A DNA stretch of 49,857 nt, from assembly GCA_947624235.1 (NCBI GenBank), contig CANQJK010000005.1:1-49857 (forward strand). The letters are read 5' to 3'. Both the position numbers and the translations under genes were made by a program. A model generated the notes under the pieces. That model ran no database searches. It was not told the DNA's origin and saw only the letters and a list, made by a program, of their open reading frames with translations. How positions within the stretch are numbered: the first letter of the stretch is position 1; every line of letters begins with the position of its first letter. This document shows positions 9,055-18,200 of this stretch, in pieces. The DNA is from an uncultured Clostridia bacterium. GTDB lineage: Bacteria; Bacillota; Clostridia; Christensenellales; CAG-314.

Positions 9055-9561
9055 CTACACATTGAAAAGCGCGCGCAAAATAGCATCCGCCACTTGACTG
9101 ACGGTCAAGTTGTCCGTCGCGACCGTAACGTCGGCAAACCGGCGATATAAGGGCGTGCGTTCGAAAATAAGACGGGACAACTTTTGAGGCGTGGCGTCGT
9201 CAAAAAGGGGGCGCTCGGTGTTGCCCAGTCTGCGCTTCACCGTTTGCTCCTCTGCCGTGAGCCACACCGTTTTTCCGCTGTGAGCAAGAATTTCCATGCC
9301 GTCGGACAAAACCGCGCCTCCGCCACAGGATATCACGGTGTTGCACTGCCCGGAAAGGCGCAAAAGCACTTTGTTTTCCTCTGCACGAAAATATGCCTCG
9401 CCGAAACGTCGGAATATTTGCCCTACCGTCATTTGGCAATTTTGCTCTATCAAAGCGTCTGTATCCGCAAAGGACATGCCGAGCCGTTGTGCCAGCACTG
9501 TGCCGACGCTCGTTTTGCCCGTAGTGGCAAACCCTATCAAAATAATATTGTTACTACCCAT
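9055..9561 (-). CDS. aroK: Shikimate kinase
   Basis: The 168-residue cytosolic enzyme phosphorylates shikimate to shikimate 3-phosphate. The Walker A loop GFATTGKTS (about 9-17), the FADTDALIE segment that binds shikimate, FRRFGEAYFRAEE, and the SCGGGAVL glycine triplet are all present, as is RPLF of the lid. Length is normal. I chose ATG 9559-9561 because family members begin just before the IILIG strand. A TTG at 9613-9615 would add 18 residues and reduce the gap to aroQ to 4 nt, but adds nothing recognisable. It is the last gene of the aro operon. Confidence 0.9.
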   Translation of the reverse strand: MGSNNIILIGFATTGKTSVGTVLAQRLGMSFADTDALIEQNCQMTVGQIFRRFGEAYFRAEENKVLLRLSGQCNTVISCGGGAVLSDGMEILAHSGKTVWLTAEEQTVKRRLGNTERPLFDDATPQKLSRLIFERTPLYRRFADVTVATDNLTVSQVADAILRALFNV

Positions 9562-9619
9562 TGTTTTTTTACGAAACGATCCGAATTTTAATTGTTCTCG
9601 ACTTCTCCGTTGCAAGCGT

Positions 9620-10039
9620 TTATTTTGCCGTAAAGAAATCTACCGCATCCAGGTAACTGCGCGTTCCCTTGCCCGTAAAACGCGCAACGCACACGTCCGC
9701 AAGCACATCGTTGCGACGAAATTGCTCGCGGTTATCCACATCGGACATGTGCACTTCGGCAACGGGCACGGATATGCACTCGATACAGTCGCGCAAAGCG
9801 TAGCTGTAATGACTGTATGCGCCCGCATTGAAAATGACGGCGTCGCAATCCGTTTGTTGAAGAATATTTACCAACTCTCCCTCGCAATTGCTTTGCCTGC
9901 ACTGCACCGTTGCTCCGCGTTGACTTGCGTAACTAACGACTTTGTCTTCCAGTTGCGACAACGTGTCCGTACCGTAAAACTTCGGATCGCGTCGTCCGAG
10001 CATGTTGAGATTAACTCCGTTTAGCAAAAGAATTTTCAT
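9620..10039 (-). CDS. aroQ: 3-Dehydroquinate dehydratase, type II
   Basis: The 139-residue enzyme dehydrates 3-dehydroquinate to 3-dehydroshikimate. The type II pattern is clear: LLLNGVNLNMLGRRDPKFYG at the N-terminus with the catalytic-loop arginine and tyrosine, QSNCEGELV, FNAGAYSHYSYALRD, and VAEVHMSDVDNRE with the catalytic histidine. The length fits the small dodecameric type II enzymes. It starts 9 nt after the aroA-aroE stop. Confidence 0.94.
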   Translation of the reverse strand: MKILLLNGVNLNMLGRRDPKFYGTDTLSQLEDKVVSYASQRGATVQCRQSNCEGELVNILQQTDCDAVIFNAGAYSHYSYALRDCIECISVPVAEVHMSDVDNREQFRRNDVLADVCVARFTGKGTRSYLDAVDFFTAK

Positions 10040-10048
10040 TGTGTCATC

Positions 10049-12052
10049 CTACAAGTAATCGTATGTCTCTATAAATTTAAGATATCCTGCGTAATCGTCC
10101 TGCAATTTTGTGCCCGTCCACAGCGAAAAGCCCTTCGTTCCCTGACTGTAATTCATTTCCAAGCCGTCCACCACCTTCAAATTGCGTTTTTCCGCCTGTT
10201 CTCGCACTCCGCTTGCGCCCCTGTAAGCGGAAATAAACACAAATTTGCAACTGTCGGGCAAAAGGATGTTTTTTTCGAATTCGCACTCGGGGACGAAAGT
10301 TAGCACCCCCACGGGATGGGAAACGTTTTGCGATAAGCCGTATTTGGTTTGCAAACGACGCGCATGTTCCGCAGTGCGGTTGACGATCTGCATTTTACAG
10401 CCGTATTTGAGCAACTCCGTCACGCATGCCTCGCTTGCTCCGCCCGCGCCCACTATCCAAAGCGGTTTGTTTGCAAAATCTATTTTGTGTTTTTCAAGGG
10501 GGTGGACAAGTCCGTAACCGTCGGTAGACTGTGGCGCAATGTTCTTGCCCACAGTGTTTACGGACGCTACGTCCGCATGCAACAATTTTGCCACTCGCGT
10601 TTTGAAAGGCATGGTGACATTCAGCCCGTCAAACTGTTCGATTGTCTTGATGAGATCGGCGTCGGAAACGTCTGCGGGAAGGTTTACAAGTTCGTAACTG
10701 CAACACACTCCGCTGTTGAGCGCAAGGTACGCCATCATGCGCGGTGAAACGCTTTGAGAAACGTCAACGCCTATCAACCCAAAACGCATGTGCCGTACGC
10801 CGAGCATTTGCAAAAAGCAGGGGTTCGATACGGCAAATGGGGCGTTGTTGACGCTTCCTCCGCCGACGACCAAACTCAAAACCGCCTCGCACATAGCAAT
10901 GCGGTGATCGCCGAAACTGTTGAAATAGACATTTTTCGGCAAAACTCCGTCGGAACGGACGATCAACGTATCATTGTCCCAACGGCACTCCTTTGCGCAA
11001 ATTTCTGCAAGGTATTTGATAGCCTCGCAACGGTCGCACTCTTTTGTTTTGAGTTCTTTGAGCATGCGCAAACGGTGGACGCCACGAGTGGCAACGGCAA
11101 CGGTGGCAAGAATGGGTATTTCGTCTATGCCGTTGTATGCCTGCAACTCGGTTTGCGCTATGTCTGTCAGTCGGCTCGGTCCCACCTCGATGTCGCCTAT
11201 CTGTTCGCCGAACGCTTCACGGACGTTCGTAAAAGCGATATCCGCACCGCTATTTATGAGCGTGTCGTAAAATCCGATGCGCGTCGGGCTTATCAACACG
11301 TTGCGCGCAACATATCTTTGCTTGGTCAACAACGCCAACGCCACCGAGTAGGCAACCGCAGACGGATCGCGCGGTAAATCGATATCGAAGCAACGCGGTC
11401 TGCTTTTTTGCACGGACACCATGTAATTTGCCCTGTCGCCCCCTATCTGAACGGACGCACCGAGATGAGACAGCATAAGCTCCGTGTGGTTGCGCGACAT
11501 TGTTTTTTCGCTGTACGCCGTTACGCCGTCGGCAAAAAGACCTGCCAAGATCACCGCGCTTTTGAGTTGCGCGCTCCATGCAACGTTATGAAAGTTGCGC
11601 CCTACGAGCTTTCCGCCCCGACACACAAAAAGACAACCCGACTGTTGAGATATTTGTGCGCCCATTGCGCTCAAACAACTCGTCAACGAGTTCATGGGGC
11701 GTTTTGAGAGGCTTTCGTCTCCGATAAATCGCGCCTTTACGCCCAAACCGACCGCAAGTCCCGCTAGCAAACGCGCCGTTGTTCCGCTGTTTCCGCAGTC
11801 GATAGTCACTTCCCCTTTGGGCAACGCGACAATTGGCGTGACGGTGGCGCGATCCCGTTCTACGTCAATGGTCGCTCCCAACGTGCGAAGCCCTTCCACG
11901 GTGGACATCACGTCCTGCGAAAAGGTGACGTTGTCGATGTGACTGACGCCGTCCGCTATTGACGCCAAAATGAAAGCGCGGTGCGTAAGCGATTTGTCCG
12001 AACAAATGCAATCGGGATCAAGTTGAAATACGTTGTTGAATGTTATCATCAT
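10049..12052 (-). CDS. aroA-aroE: Fused EPSP synthase and shikimate dehydrogenase
   Basis: One 667-residue chain joins two shikimate enzymes. Residues 1-421 are 5-enolpyruvylshikimate-3-phosphate synthase: SDKSLTHRA near the start, GNSGTTARLLAG, SAQLKSAVILAGL, SRNHTELML, DEIPILATVAVA, LKTKECDR and FGDHRIAM. Residues 422-667 are shikimate dehydrogenase: GLIGVDVSQSVSPRM, GLNVTMPFK with the catalytic lysine, STDGYG, and the NADP-binding GAGGASEA. The join is direct (LGVRHMRFGLIG) with no stop or frameshift. The usual PGD of EPSP synthase reads PRD here and ESDR reads ECDR, so kinetics may differ. The chosen ATG at 12052 lies 1 nt after the aroB stop with no clear ribosome site, which suggests reinitiation. 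The open frame to 12139 would overlap aroB. Confidence 0.93.
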   Translation of the reverse strand: MMITFNNVFQLDPDCICSDKSLTHRAFILASIADGVSHIDNVTFSQDVMSTVEGLRTLGATIDVERDRATVTPIVALPKGEVTIDCGNSGTTARLLAGLAVGLGVKARFIGDESLSKRPMNSLTSCLSAMGAQISQQSGCLFVCRGGKLVGRNFHNVAWSAQLKSAVILAGLFADGVTAYSEKTMSRNHTELMLSHLGASVQIGGDRANYMVSVQKSRPRCFDIDLPRDPSAVAYSVALALLTKQRYVARNVLISPTRIGFYDTLINSGADIAFTNVREAFGEQIGDIEVGPSRLTDIAQTELQAYNGIDEIPILATVAVATRGVHRLRMLKELKTKECDRCEAIKYLAEICAKECRWDNDTLIVRSDGVLPKNVYFNSFGDHRIAMCEAVLSLVVGGGSVNNAPFAVSNPCFLQMLGVRHMRFGLIGVDVSQSVSPRMMAYLALNSGVCCSYELVNLPADVSDADLIKTIEQFDGLNVTMPFKTRVAKLLHADVASVNTVGKNIAPQSTDGYGLVHPLEKHKIDFANKPLWIVGAGGASEACVTELLKYGCKMQIVNRTAEHARRLQTKYGLSQNVSHPVGVLTFVPECEFEKNILLPDSCKFVFISAYRGASGVREQAEKRNLKVVDGLEMNYSQGTKGFSLWTGTKLQDDYAGYLKFIETYDYL

Positions 12053-12053
12053 T

Positions 12054-12983
12054 TTACAGCAGAATGTCGAGTACCGCGTCAAAGGGGAGTTTGACGGAAA
12101 AAAAATCGGGCGGTAAGGAAAATCCCACCAGACCGTCACTGTTTTTCTTGTCTTGCAGGGTGAGGCGCAACATCTCTTGCGTAAGCGGATACACGCAAAA
12201 TTGCTTTTTTACCTCTTCCCTCCAAAAGTCTGCGTACTTGTTTGTGCAATAACCGAGTTTATTTGCAAGCAAAACCTCATAATAAATGCCGTTGGCAACA
12301 GCCACGCCGTGAGGAATACCGAGCGCAAGTTCCATTGCATGCCCGACGGTGTGTCCGCAATTGAGACTGTTGCGTTTGTTTTGGCAAAAAGGATCTTCCC
12401 TGCAAAGGCTTGTCTTGAATAAAATGCACTCCTCTATCAACTTTTCCAACGGCGCGTTCTGCTCGTACAGACATTGTACGCGTTCGTTAAGCAGACGGTA
12501 TTTGAGCACCTCGCCCATACCGCTTTGCATTTGGATGTCGTCCAAGGTGTCGAGAAAGCGAAAATCCACCAAAGCGTCGGCAAACCAGTAGGTGCCGAGA
12601 AGATTTTTTACGCCGTCGCAGTCAACACCCGTTTTTCCGCCGACGGCGCTGTCCGCCATGGCAAGAAGCGTTGTGGGAACGTGCAACAGATCAATACCGC
12701 GTTTGTAAATACTGCATGCAAAACCGACCGTATCGCCAACGCTTCCTCCGCCAACCGCCACTACGCGTTCTTGGGGAGAAAGTTGTCTGTCGGCAAACCA
12801 ATGGCACAAACAGGCAACATTGTCAAGGCTCTTTGCCCGCTCACCACGAGGCAAAATATATACGTTATCTCCGTTGATACCGTACAACTCGCTCAAAAGA
12901 GCGTCCGTTACTATACTGTTATCCGCATAGCGCAACGGATCGAATTTTTCAAAGGTTATTTTGCAGTCGTAAACAGATTTCAT
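12054..12983 (-). CDS. aroB: 3-Dehydroquinate synthase
   Basis: The enzyme converts DAHP to 3-dehydroquinate with NAD and a metal ion. The 309-residue protein has GGGSVGD for NAD, PTTLLAMADSAVGGKTGVD, GMGEVLKYRLL, and NCGHTVGHAME with metal-binding histidines. It is about 40-50 residues shorter than typical AroB, mainly in the N-terminal half before the nucleotide-binding strand, yet every catalytic block is intact. It begins 2 nt after the aroC stop codon (12986), with no evident Shine-Dalgarno of its own. Confidence 0.93.
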   Translation of the reverse strand: MKSVYDCKITFEKFDPLRYADNSIVTDALLSELYGINGDNVYILPRGERAKSLDNVACLCHWFADRQLSPQERVVAVGGGSVGDTVGFACSIYKRGIDLLHVPTTLLAMADSAVGGKTGVDCDGVKNLLGTYWFADALVDFRFLDTLDDIQMQSGMGEVLKYRLLNERVQCLYEQNAPLEKLIEECILFKTSLCREDPFCQNKRNSLNCGHTVGHAMELALGIPHGVAVANGIYYEVLLANKLGYCTNKYADFWREEVKKQFCVYPLTQEMLRLTLQDKKNSDGLVGFSLPPDFFSVKLPFDAVLDILL

Positions 12984-12985
12984 AA

Positions 12986-14023
12986 CTAAAAATTTTGTTT
13001 GAGCATTTGATTTGCTATCACATAAGCAAGGATATTTTCTGCAATTACGCCCACATTGGGCACAACGCAGGTGTCTGCCCGTTCAAAATGTTGCAAAACG
13101 GTTTCGTGCGTCACGGCGTCTACGGTGTTTACGCCCTTTACGGTGGGAACGGGTTTGACGATAAGGTGACACAAAATATCCTGTCCCGTAGTTATGCCTG
13201 CGACAATGCCTCCGCATTTGTCGGTAGAATACCGCACGGTGCCGTCAAAAACCAACTCGTCCTGCGCCTTTGTGCCGTATAAATTTGCATACTTGTCGCC
13301 TATACCGAAAGAGATGCCTTTAACGGAGGGTATTCCCACAAGGTAGGCGGATATTTGCGCGTCCAGCCTTTCGTTGTAGGGCAATATTTCCCCCACGCCC
13401 ATGGGTACGCCCGTTGCGCCCACGGCTACTATTCCGCCGAGACTGTCCCCTACGGTTCGCGCGCTGTCGATAGCCTGCTTCATCAGTTGCGTAGCATAAC
13501 GGCAGGGACAGTGCAAAATGGCGAAATGGGGTTCGTTTTCTGATACGCCGAAACGATATCTGTTGCGAGATGCGATCCCCCCTATCTTTTCTACATAGTG
13601 ATAGGTGTAGATACCGCGCGTTTCGAGATACTGCTTGCAGATCGCTCCCAAAACGACATAGCACACGCTATTGCGCGCACTTGAAATCTCCGCAATTTGG
13701 CGCACGGTCAACTCGGGAAAACGCGCCTTGCCCACGACATCGCTGTGTCCGCTTCGCAATGCCGTGATGTCGGGGCGTTGCTCTACCGATTTGTTTGCGA
13801 TATGAAAAGTGAGGTCGCTTTCTATTACCGCATCGCCGTCGAAGCCGTCAAAAGTCACTTTGTCCTGCAACATTTGACGGACGCTTCTGCCGTAGCCTTC
13901 CTTGCGACGTTTAAGTTCATCATTTACGCGACCAACGTCTATCAAAAGACCTTTGGGCAGACCTTTGACGATCCCGCCCAATTCTTCTCCGTGCGATGTT
14001 CCCCAAAATTCAAAAGTTATCAT
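12986..14023 (-). CDS. aroC: Chorismate synthase
   Basis: This FMN-dependent enzyme makes chorismate from EPSP. The 345-residue product has the signature FWGTSHGEELGGIVKGLP at the start, RRKEGYGRSVRQ, the conserved RSGHSDVVGKARF and SSARNSV blocks, DSLGGIV, and a late CGGIVAGITTG. The ATG at 14021-14023 overlaps the TGA of the upstream MBL gene (ATGA) and has GGAG nine nt upstream. A GTG at 14038 would add five residues. It is the first enzyme gene of the aro cluster and is translationally coupled to the MBL-fold gene. Confidence 0.94.
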   Translation of the reverse strand: MITFEFWGTSHGEELGGIVKGLPKGLLIDVGRVNDELKRRKEGYGRSVRQMLQDKVTFDGFDGDAVIESDLTFHIANKSVEQRPDITALRSGHSDVVGKARFPELTVRQIAEISSARNSVCYVVLGAICKQYLETRGIYTYHYVEKIGGIASRNRYRFGVSENEPHFAILHCPCRYATQLMKQAIDSARTVGDSLGGIVAVGATGVPMGVGEILPYNERLDAQISAYLVGIPSVKGISFGIGDKYANLYGTKAQDELVFDGTVRYSTDKCGGIVAGITTGQDILCHLIVKPVPTVKGVNTVDAVTHETVLQHFERADTCVVPNVGVIAENILAYVIANQMLKQNF

Positions 14024-15237
14024 TGGCTTGTGCTCCACTGTTCCGGTGTGATACGGTTTTCCCTAAACCAATCCGTATCTTTTAGTTTGACGTCGCTTTC
14101 CGAAAAATACATTTTTACCTTGCCGTCGGAGCAGGCAAAGACGATATCGCCGTTGAGCGGTCGGCAATCGGCATTGATCTTGTTGCCCCATTGGTCTTGT
14201 CGGATAATTGCCAGTTCCGTCACGAACACGTTGTCTGTGTAGCGCGCCACCCTGTCTATAAACTGTTGCGAAGGAAAGGTGTTTTCCGAACGCTGTGCGT
14301 ATTCGGCGCTACCTGCATTGCAACAAACGCACACATACTGCGGACGTATCGCGTCCAACAGCACATAGTTGGAGGATGTTATCGATCCGTGATGCGCACC
14401 TTTGTACAACACTACTTCGGGCAGGTCGTTATGCTCGACAAGCGACGTTTCGCCTGCAAGCTCCAAATCGCCCGTAAACAGGTAGTGCTTGTCGCCCTGA
14501 TTTATCATGACGCAAACGCAATAGTTGTTTTCCCTTTCCGAATACTTTTCGTAGTACTCTTGGTACAAAATTTCCATTGTGATATTCGGCGCCAGTTCGT
14601 ACACGCGCTTGGCGCCGTTTTCGTTGTTGTAGCACTGCAACGCCGTGTAACAATTTGCGCCTTGCTCTATTTCTTTGTCGCGGGCTTTGCAATACTCTGT
14701 GAAAGTATCGGTGTTTTTGTTGGTGCGGACAAACTGTATTATGTTGTTGCATTGAAATCTTTCAAATATTCCGCGAGCCGTCTTTGTGCCCACAAAACCC
14801 GAAATATGATCGATATCGGCGTGCGTGACCACAACATATTCTAAAATGCCGTCCTTGCAATATCTGTTTACATATTCGGCAATGGAAAGAGCGCTGGCTC
14901 TGCGCGTACCCGCGTCTATCAAAACGTCCGTTTCGCCTGCCTTGATGTAAACGCAATCGCCCGTGTAGCCGTTTCCCGACCGCAAAAAATGCACCGACAG
15001 TTGTTCGCTTGCTATCTCGGCGATATTGTAGTACTTTCGAACATATCGGTGTGCTCCGAGTATACCTCCGTACCAACCGCAAAAGTATCCCACAAATACC
15101 GCGGTCGCCACGACGACAACGACAGCAATTGCGATAACGGCAAACAGCACCTTGCGCGCTTTGGGCGACAAGGTGCGCTTGGACACTGTTGTTGTCGATT
15201 CTACCGTTAGCAAATCTTCTTCACGACGTTTTGGCAT
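14020..15237 (-). CDS. Membrane-anchored MBL-fold hydrolase (ComEC C-terminal-like)
   Basis: The 405-residue protein has a basic cytosolic tail, one hydrophobic helix at about 30-52, and an outward-facing metallo-beta-lactamase domain. THADIDHISGF provides the HxDxDH metal ligands, FTGDLE a further aspartate, and GAHHGS the downstream histidine pair. This is the pattern of the ComEC/Rec2 hydrolase domain and related nucleases or phosphodiesterases. It is a paralogue of the C-terminal 320 residues of the neighbouring giant lipoprotein, with shared runs such as YIKAGETDVLIDAG. It starts 39 nt after that gene and overlaps aroC by 4 nt. The substrate is unknown; extracellular DNA or a phosphodiester is an inference from the family. 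Confidence 0.85.
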   Translation of the reverse strand: MPKRREEDLLTVESTTTVSKRTLSPKARKVLFAVIAIAVVVVVATAVFVGYFCGWYGGILGAHRYVRKYYNIAEIASEQLSVHFLRSGNGYTGDCVYIKAGETDVLIDAGTRRASALSIAEYVNRYCKDGILEYVVVTHADIDHISGFVGTKTARGIFERFQCNNIIQFVRTNKNTDTFTEYCKARDKEIEQGANCYTALQCYNNENGAKRVYELAPNITMEILYQEYYEKYSERENNYCVCVMINQGDKHYLFTGDLELAGETSLVEHNDLPEVVLYKGAHHGSITSSNYVLLDAIRPQYVCVCCNAGSAEYAQRSENTFPSQQFIDRVARYTDNVFVTELAIIRQDQWGNKINADCRPLNGDIVFACSDGKVKMYFSESDVKLKDTDWFRENRITPEQWSTSQ

Positions 15238-15276
15238 CAGTTACCAATTATATCCTCTATCGTTCACTTGGACGGT

Positions 15277-18200
15277 TCATTCTGCCCAAGCGGCAGGCAT
15301 GGTTCTGTTTGCTTTGAACCACTCGGTGTCTTTGAGTTTGAGATTGTTGTTGGAAAAATACATGGTCACTTGCTCATTTGTACAAGCATACACAATGTTG
15401 CCGTTGGCAGGGTAGAACGTCCCTCCGCTGTAAGACGGAACATAGGTCGTAACATACACCCTGTCCGTATAGGGAGCCACTCTGTTGCAAAAATCTTGCG
15501 TTGGGAAAACGTTAGGAGGCGCCGCGTTGTACTGAGAACTGCCCATACATGTGCAAACGCACACGCATTTCGGCTTAATCTTGCTCATCAAAATTTCGTT
15601 TGAAGAAGTCTTCGATCCGTGGTGTCCGCCCTTGTACAGTTCCACTTCGGGCAAATCGGGGTTGTTTTCTACAAGAGACTCTTCGCCTTCCAACTCCAAA
15701 TCTCCCGTAAACAGATAGTGACTGTTTCTGTTGGAGATAAGCAAGCACACCGAGTAATCATTTTCTTCCGACGCTTTTTGTTCGTAAAATTTTTGGTACA
15801 AGATCGTCATCGTGATGCCCTCGGACAGTTCGAATGTCTTTTTGGCGCCGTTTTGGTTTTTAACGCAATCCAAGGCGGAATATCTATTTGCGCCCTGAGC
15901 CACTTCTTTGTCGCGTTTTGTTATGTAATCTGCCGATACACCCGAAGTAGTATTCTTTCTGGTAAAATCGATTATCGTATTGCACACATATTTGTCGAAT
16001 ATGCCGTTGTTTTTTCCGTCTTGTCCCACGAAACCTGCTATGTGATCCTCGTGCGCGTGAGTTGCCACCACATATTCCAAAACACCGTCACTGCAATACT
16101 GATCGATATAGGAAGATATCGTCGTCGCACTGTCGCGTTTGGATCCTGCGTCTATCAAAACGTCCGTTTCGCCCGCCTTGATATAGACGCTGTCCCCCGT
16201 ATACTTGTTTCCCAACATCAAAAAGTGTATGGACAGTTCTTCGTTTTTGATCACTTCCACGTCGTATTTGCCTTCGACGGGTTGCTTGGGACCTAAACTC
16301 TCCACCACGTTCACAGTGACTTTGTCGCTGACGGTCACTTCGCCCTCAGTGTAGGAAATTTCCCAGATCTTTTGCCCGACGGTTCCACTGTCCACGGTAC
16401 CAACGTTTACGTTTTCCACCACTTTGCTTGTCTCGTTGTTGTAGAAAACGGTCACTTCGAGCATTTTTACATCGGGTTGAGTGTTTATCAAAATGTCTCC
16501 GCCTTTGTACAGCGCGGTGATCGACTCCGGATAAACAGCCTTAACTTCCACTTGAAATTTTGCCTCGAACTGTTGCCCTGCTTCGGTGTGCGTCACAGTG
16601 ACGGTAACGTTGCCCGTTTCGTTGAGTACCTGCGGTGAAAACTCGAAATCGCTTTTGACTGTGTAGCTGTAACCGTCGTTGAAGTGCATTGTGACAGTGA
16701 TATCCTCTTTTTGCAGAGTTGTTCCCTGCCAGACCTCCTTGGGACCTTCAACCGTCATCTCAGTGGGGCGTCGCACCACGTTTACCGTGCAACTGCACTT
16801 GGCTGTTTTGCCGTTTTCGGTGTAGCTCACTTGGAAAGTTTTCAAGCCACCCGTACTTGTGTCCAAATTTTCAACAGTGAAGTCCTGCACCTGCTTGGTT
16901 GCGCCGTGGACGTAGTAGGCGGTGACAGTCAATTGCGATTTGTCCAACTGCGCGCCCACTTCCAGATCTTCGCCGTTGTACTCGGCTTTTATTTCCTTCA
17001 ATTCCCACGGTTTAACATTGACGGCGAAGGTGGCTTGTGCCGTTTGACCGTCACCGTTATCGTAACTGACGGTGATCACCTGCTCGCCGAGTTGATCGCA
17101 CACCTTGGGCGAAAAATCAAATTGGGCGGACAGCAGTTGCTCCGATTTGCCGTTGTCGAAGTTTGCGCTGACGCGCAAGTCAGTTTCCTCCACGCCGTCT
17201 CCCAGCCATATGTCACCACCGAGGTATTCTACGGTTATCCCCGTGAGTTTGGTAGGCACAACGTTGACGGTGAATTCTCCGTTTATCTCACAACTCAAAA
17301 AATCGGTGGATTCGGGATAAATGTAGTCAAAGGAGAAATGGACCGTGTGTTCGCCCACAACATCAAAAACTTTTGCGTCGAACGCTATGTAGGGAGCATT
17401 GGGACTGGCTACCGTGTCGGTCGTTTCGTCCTCAAAGGCCAACTCTACTTGCAGATCTCTTTGATCCAGACTCTTGCCCACGGGCACATCGACCGTATAG
17501 GTTGCGTTTACCTGCGTCACCTTCGGGAACACTTTCATTGTGTAGTCCTGATAGAGCGTGGTTTCAAATTCCTCTCCCTTGCGATAGGTGTAGCTGACGC
17601 GACAAAGGGTTGCCGACAAATCGTCAACGTCGGCGATCACGTCAAAGTCATACACATGCGTCGCCTTGTCGGGGTAACGATCGAAAGTGACCAAAACGGT
17701 GAAAGAACTTTTGTCGATAGGTTCGCCGTGCAACACGTCCACCCTTGCACTCCCTGAGTAAATCACATTTATGCTGACAGGTTTGTTCGGCTTTGCGTAC
17801 ACTTCAACGGGGGATCGCGCGTAAACGACGTTGGTTTGAGTTTCGTCGTTCTCCCGCCAACTGTCCACGTAGTAGAAGGTCAAAGTGTGGTTGCCCGGCT
17901 CCAACGCATACAAACGCGTGTTCGGATCGTACTCTCCCTCGAAGTAACCGTACTCCGAAGTTTGGCTCGTATCGCCGTTTTCGTATGTTATCGTAACCGT
18001 GCACAACTCTTCGTCCAATATTTCCCCTTCCCACACGGTCTCACTCGACATCTGCACGGTGACTTGAACAATGCCGTTGTGTTTTGCGGTGACAAAAAAC
18101 GTCGTCGATTTTGTCACCCCGTTGTCGCTGAACGTTACGGTGAAACTGTTTGTGCCCGCGTACACGATGTGACTGTTGTAACCATTGTCAAAAGTAAAAT

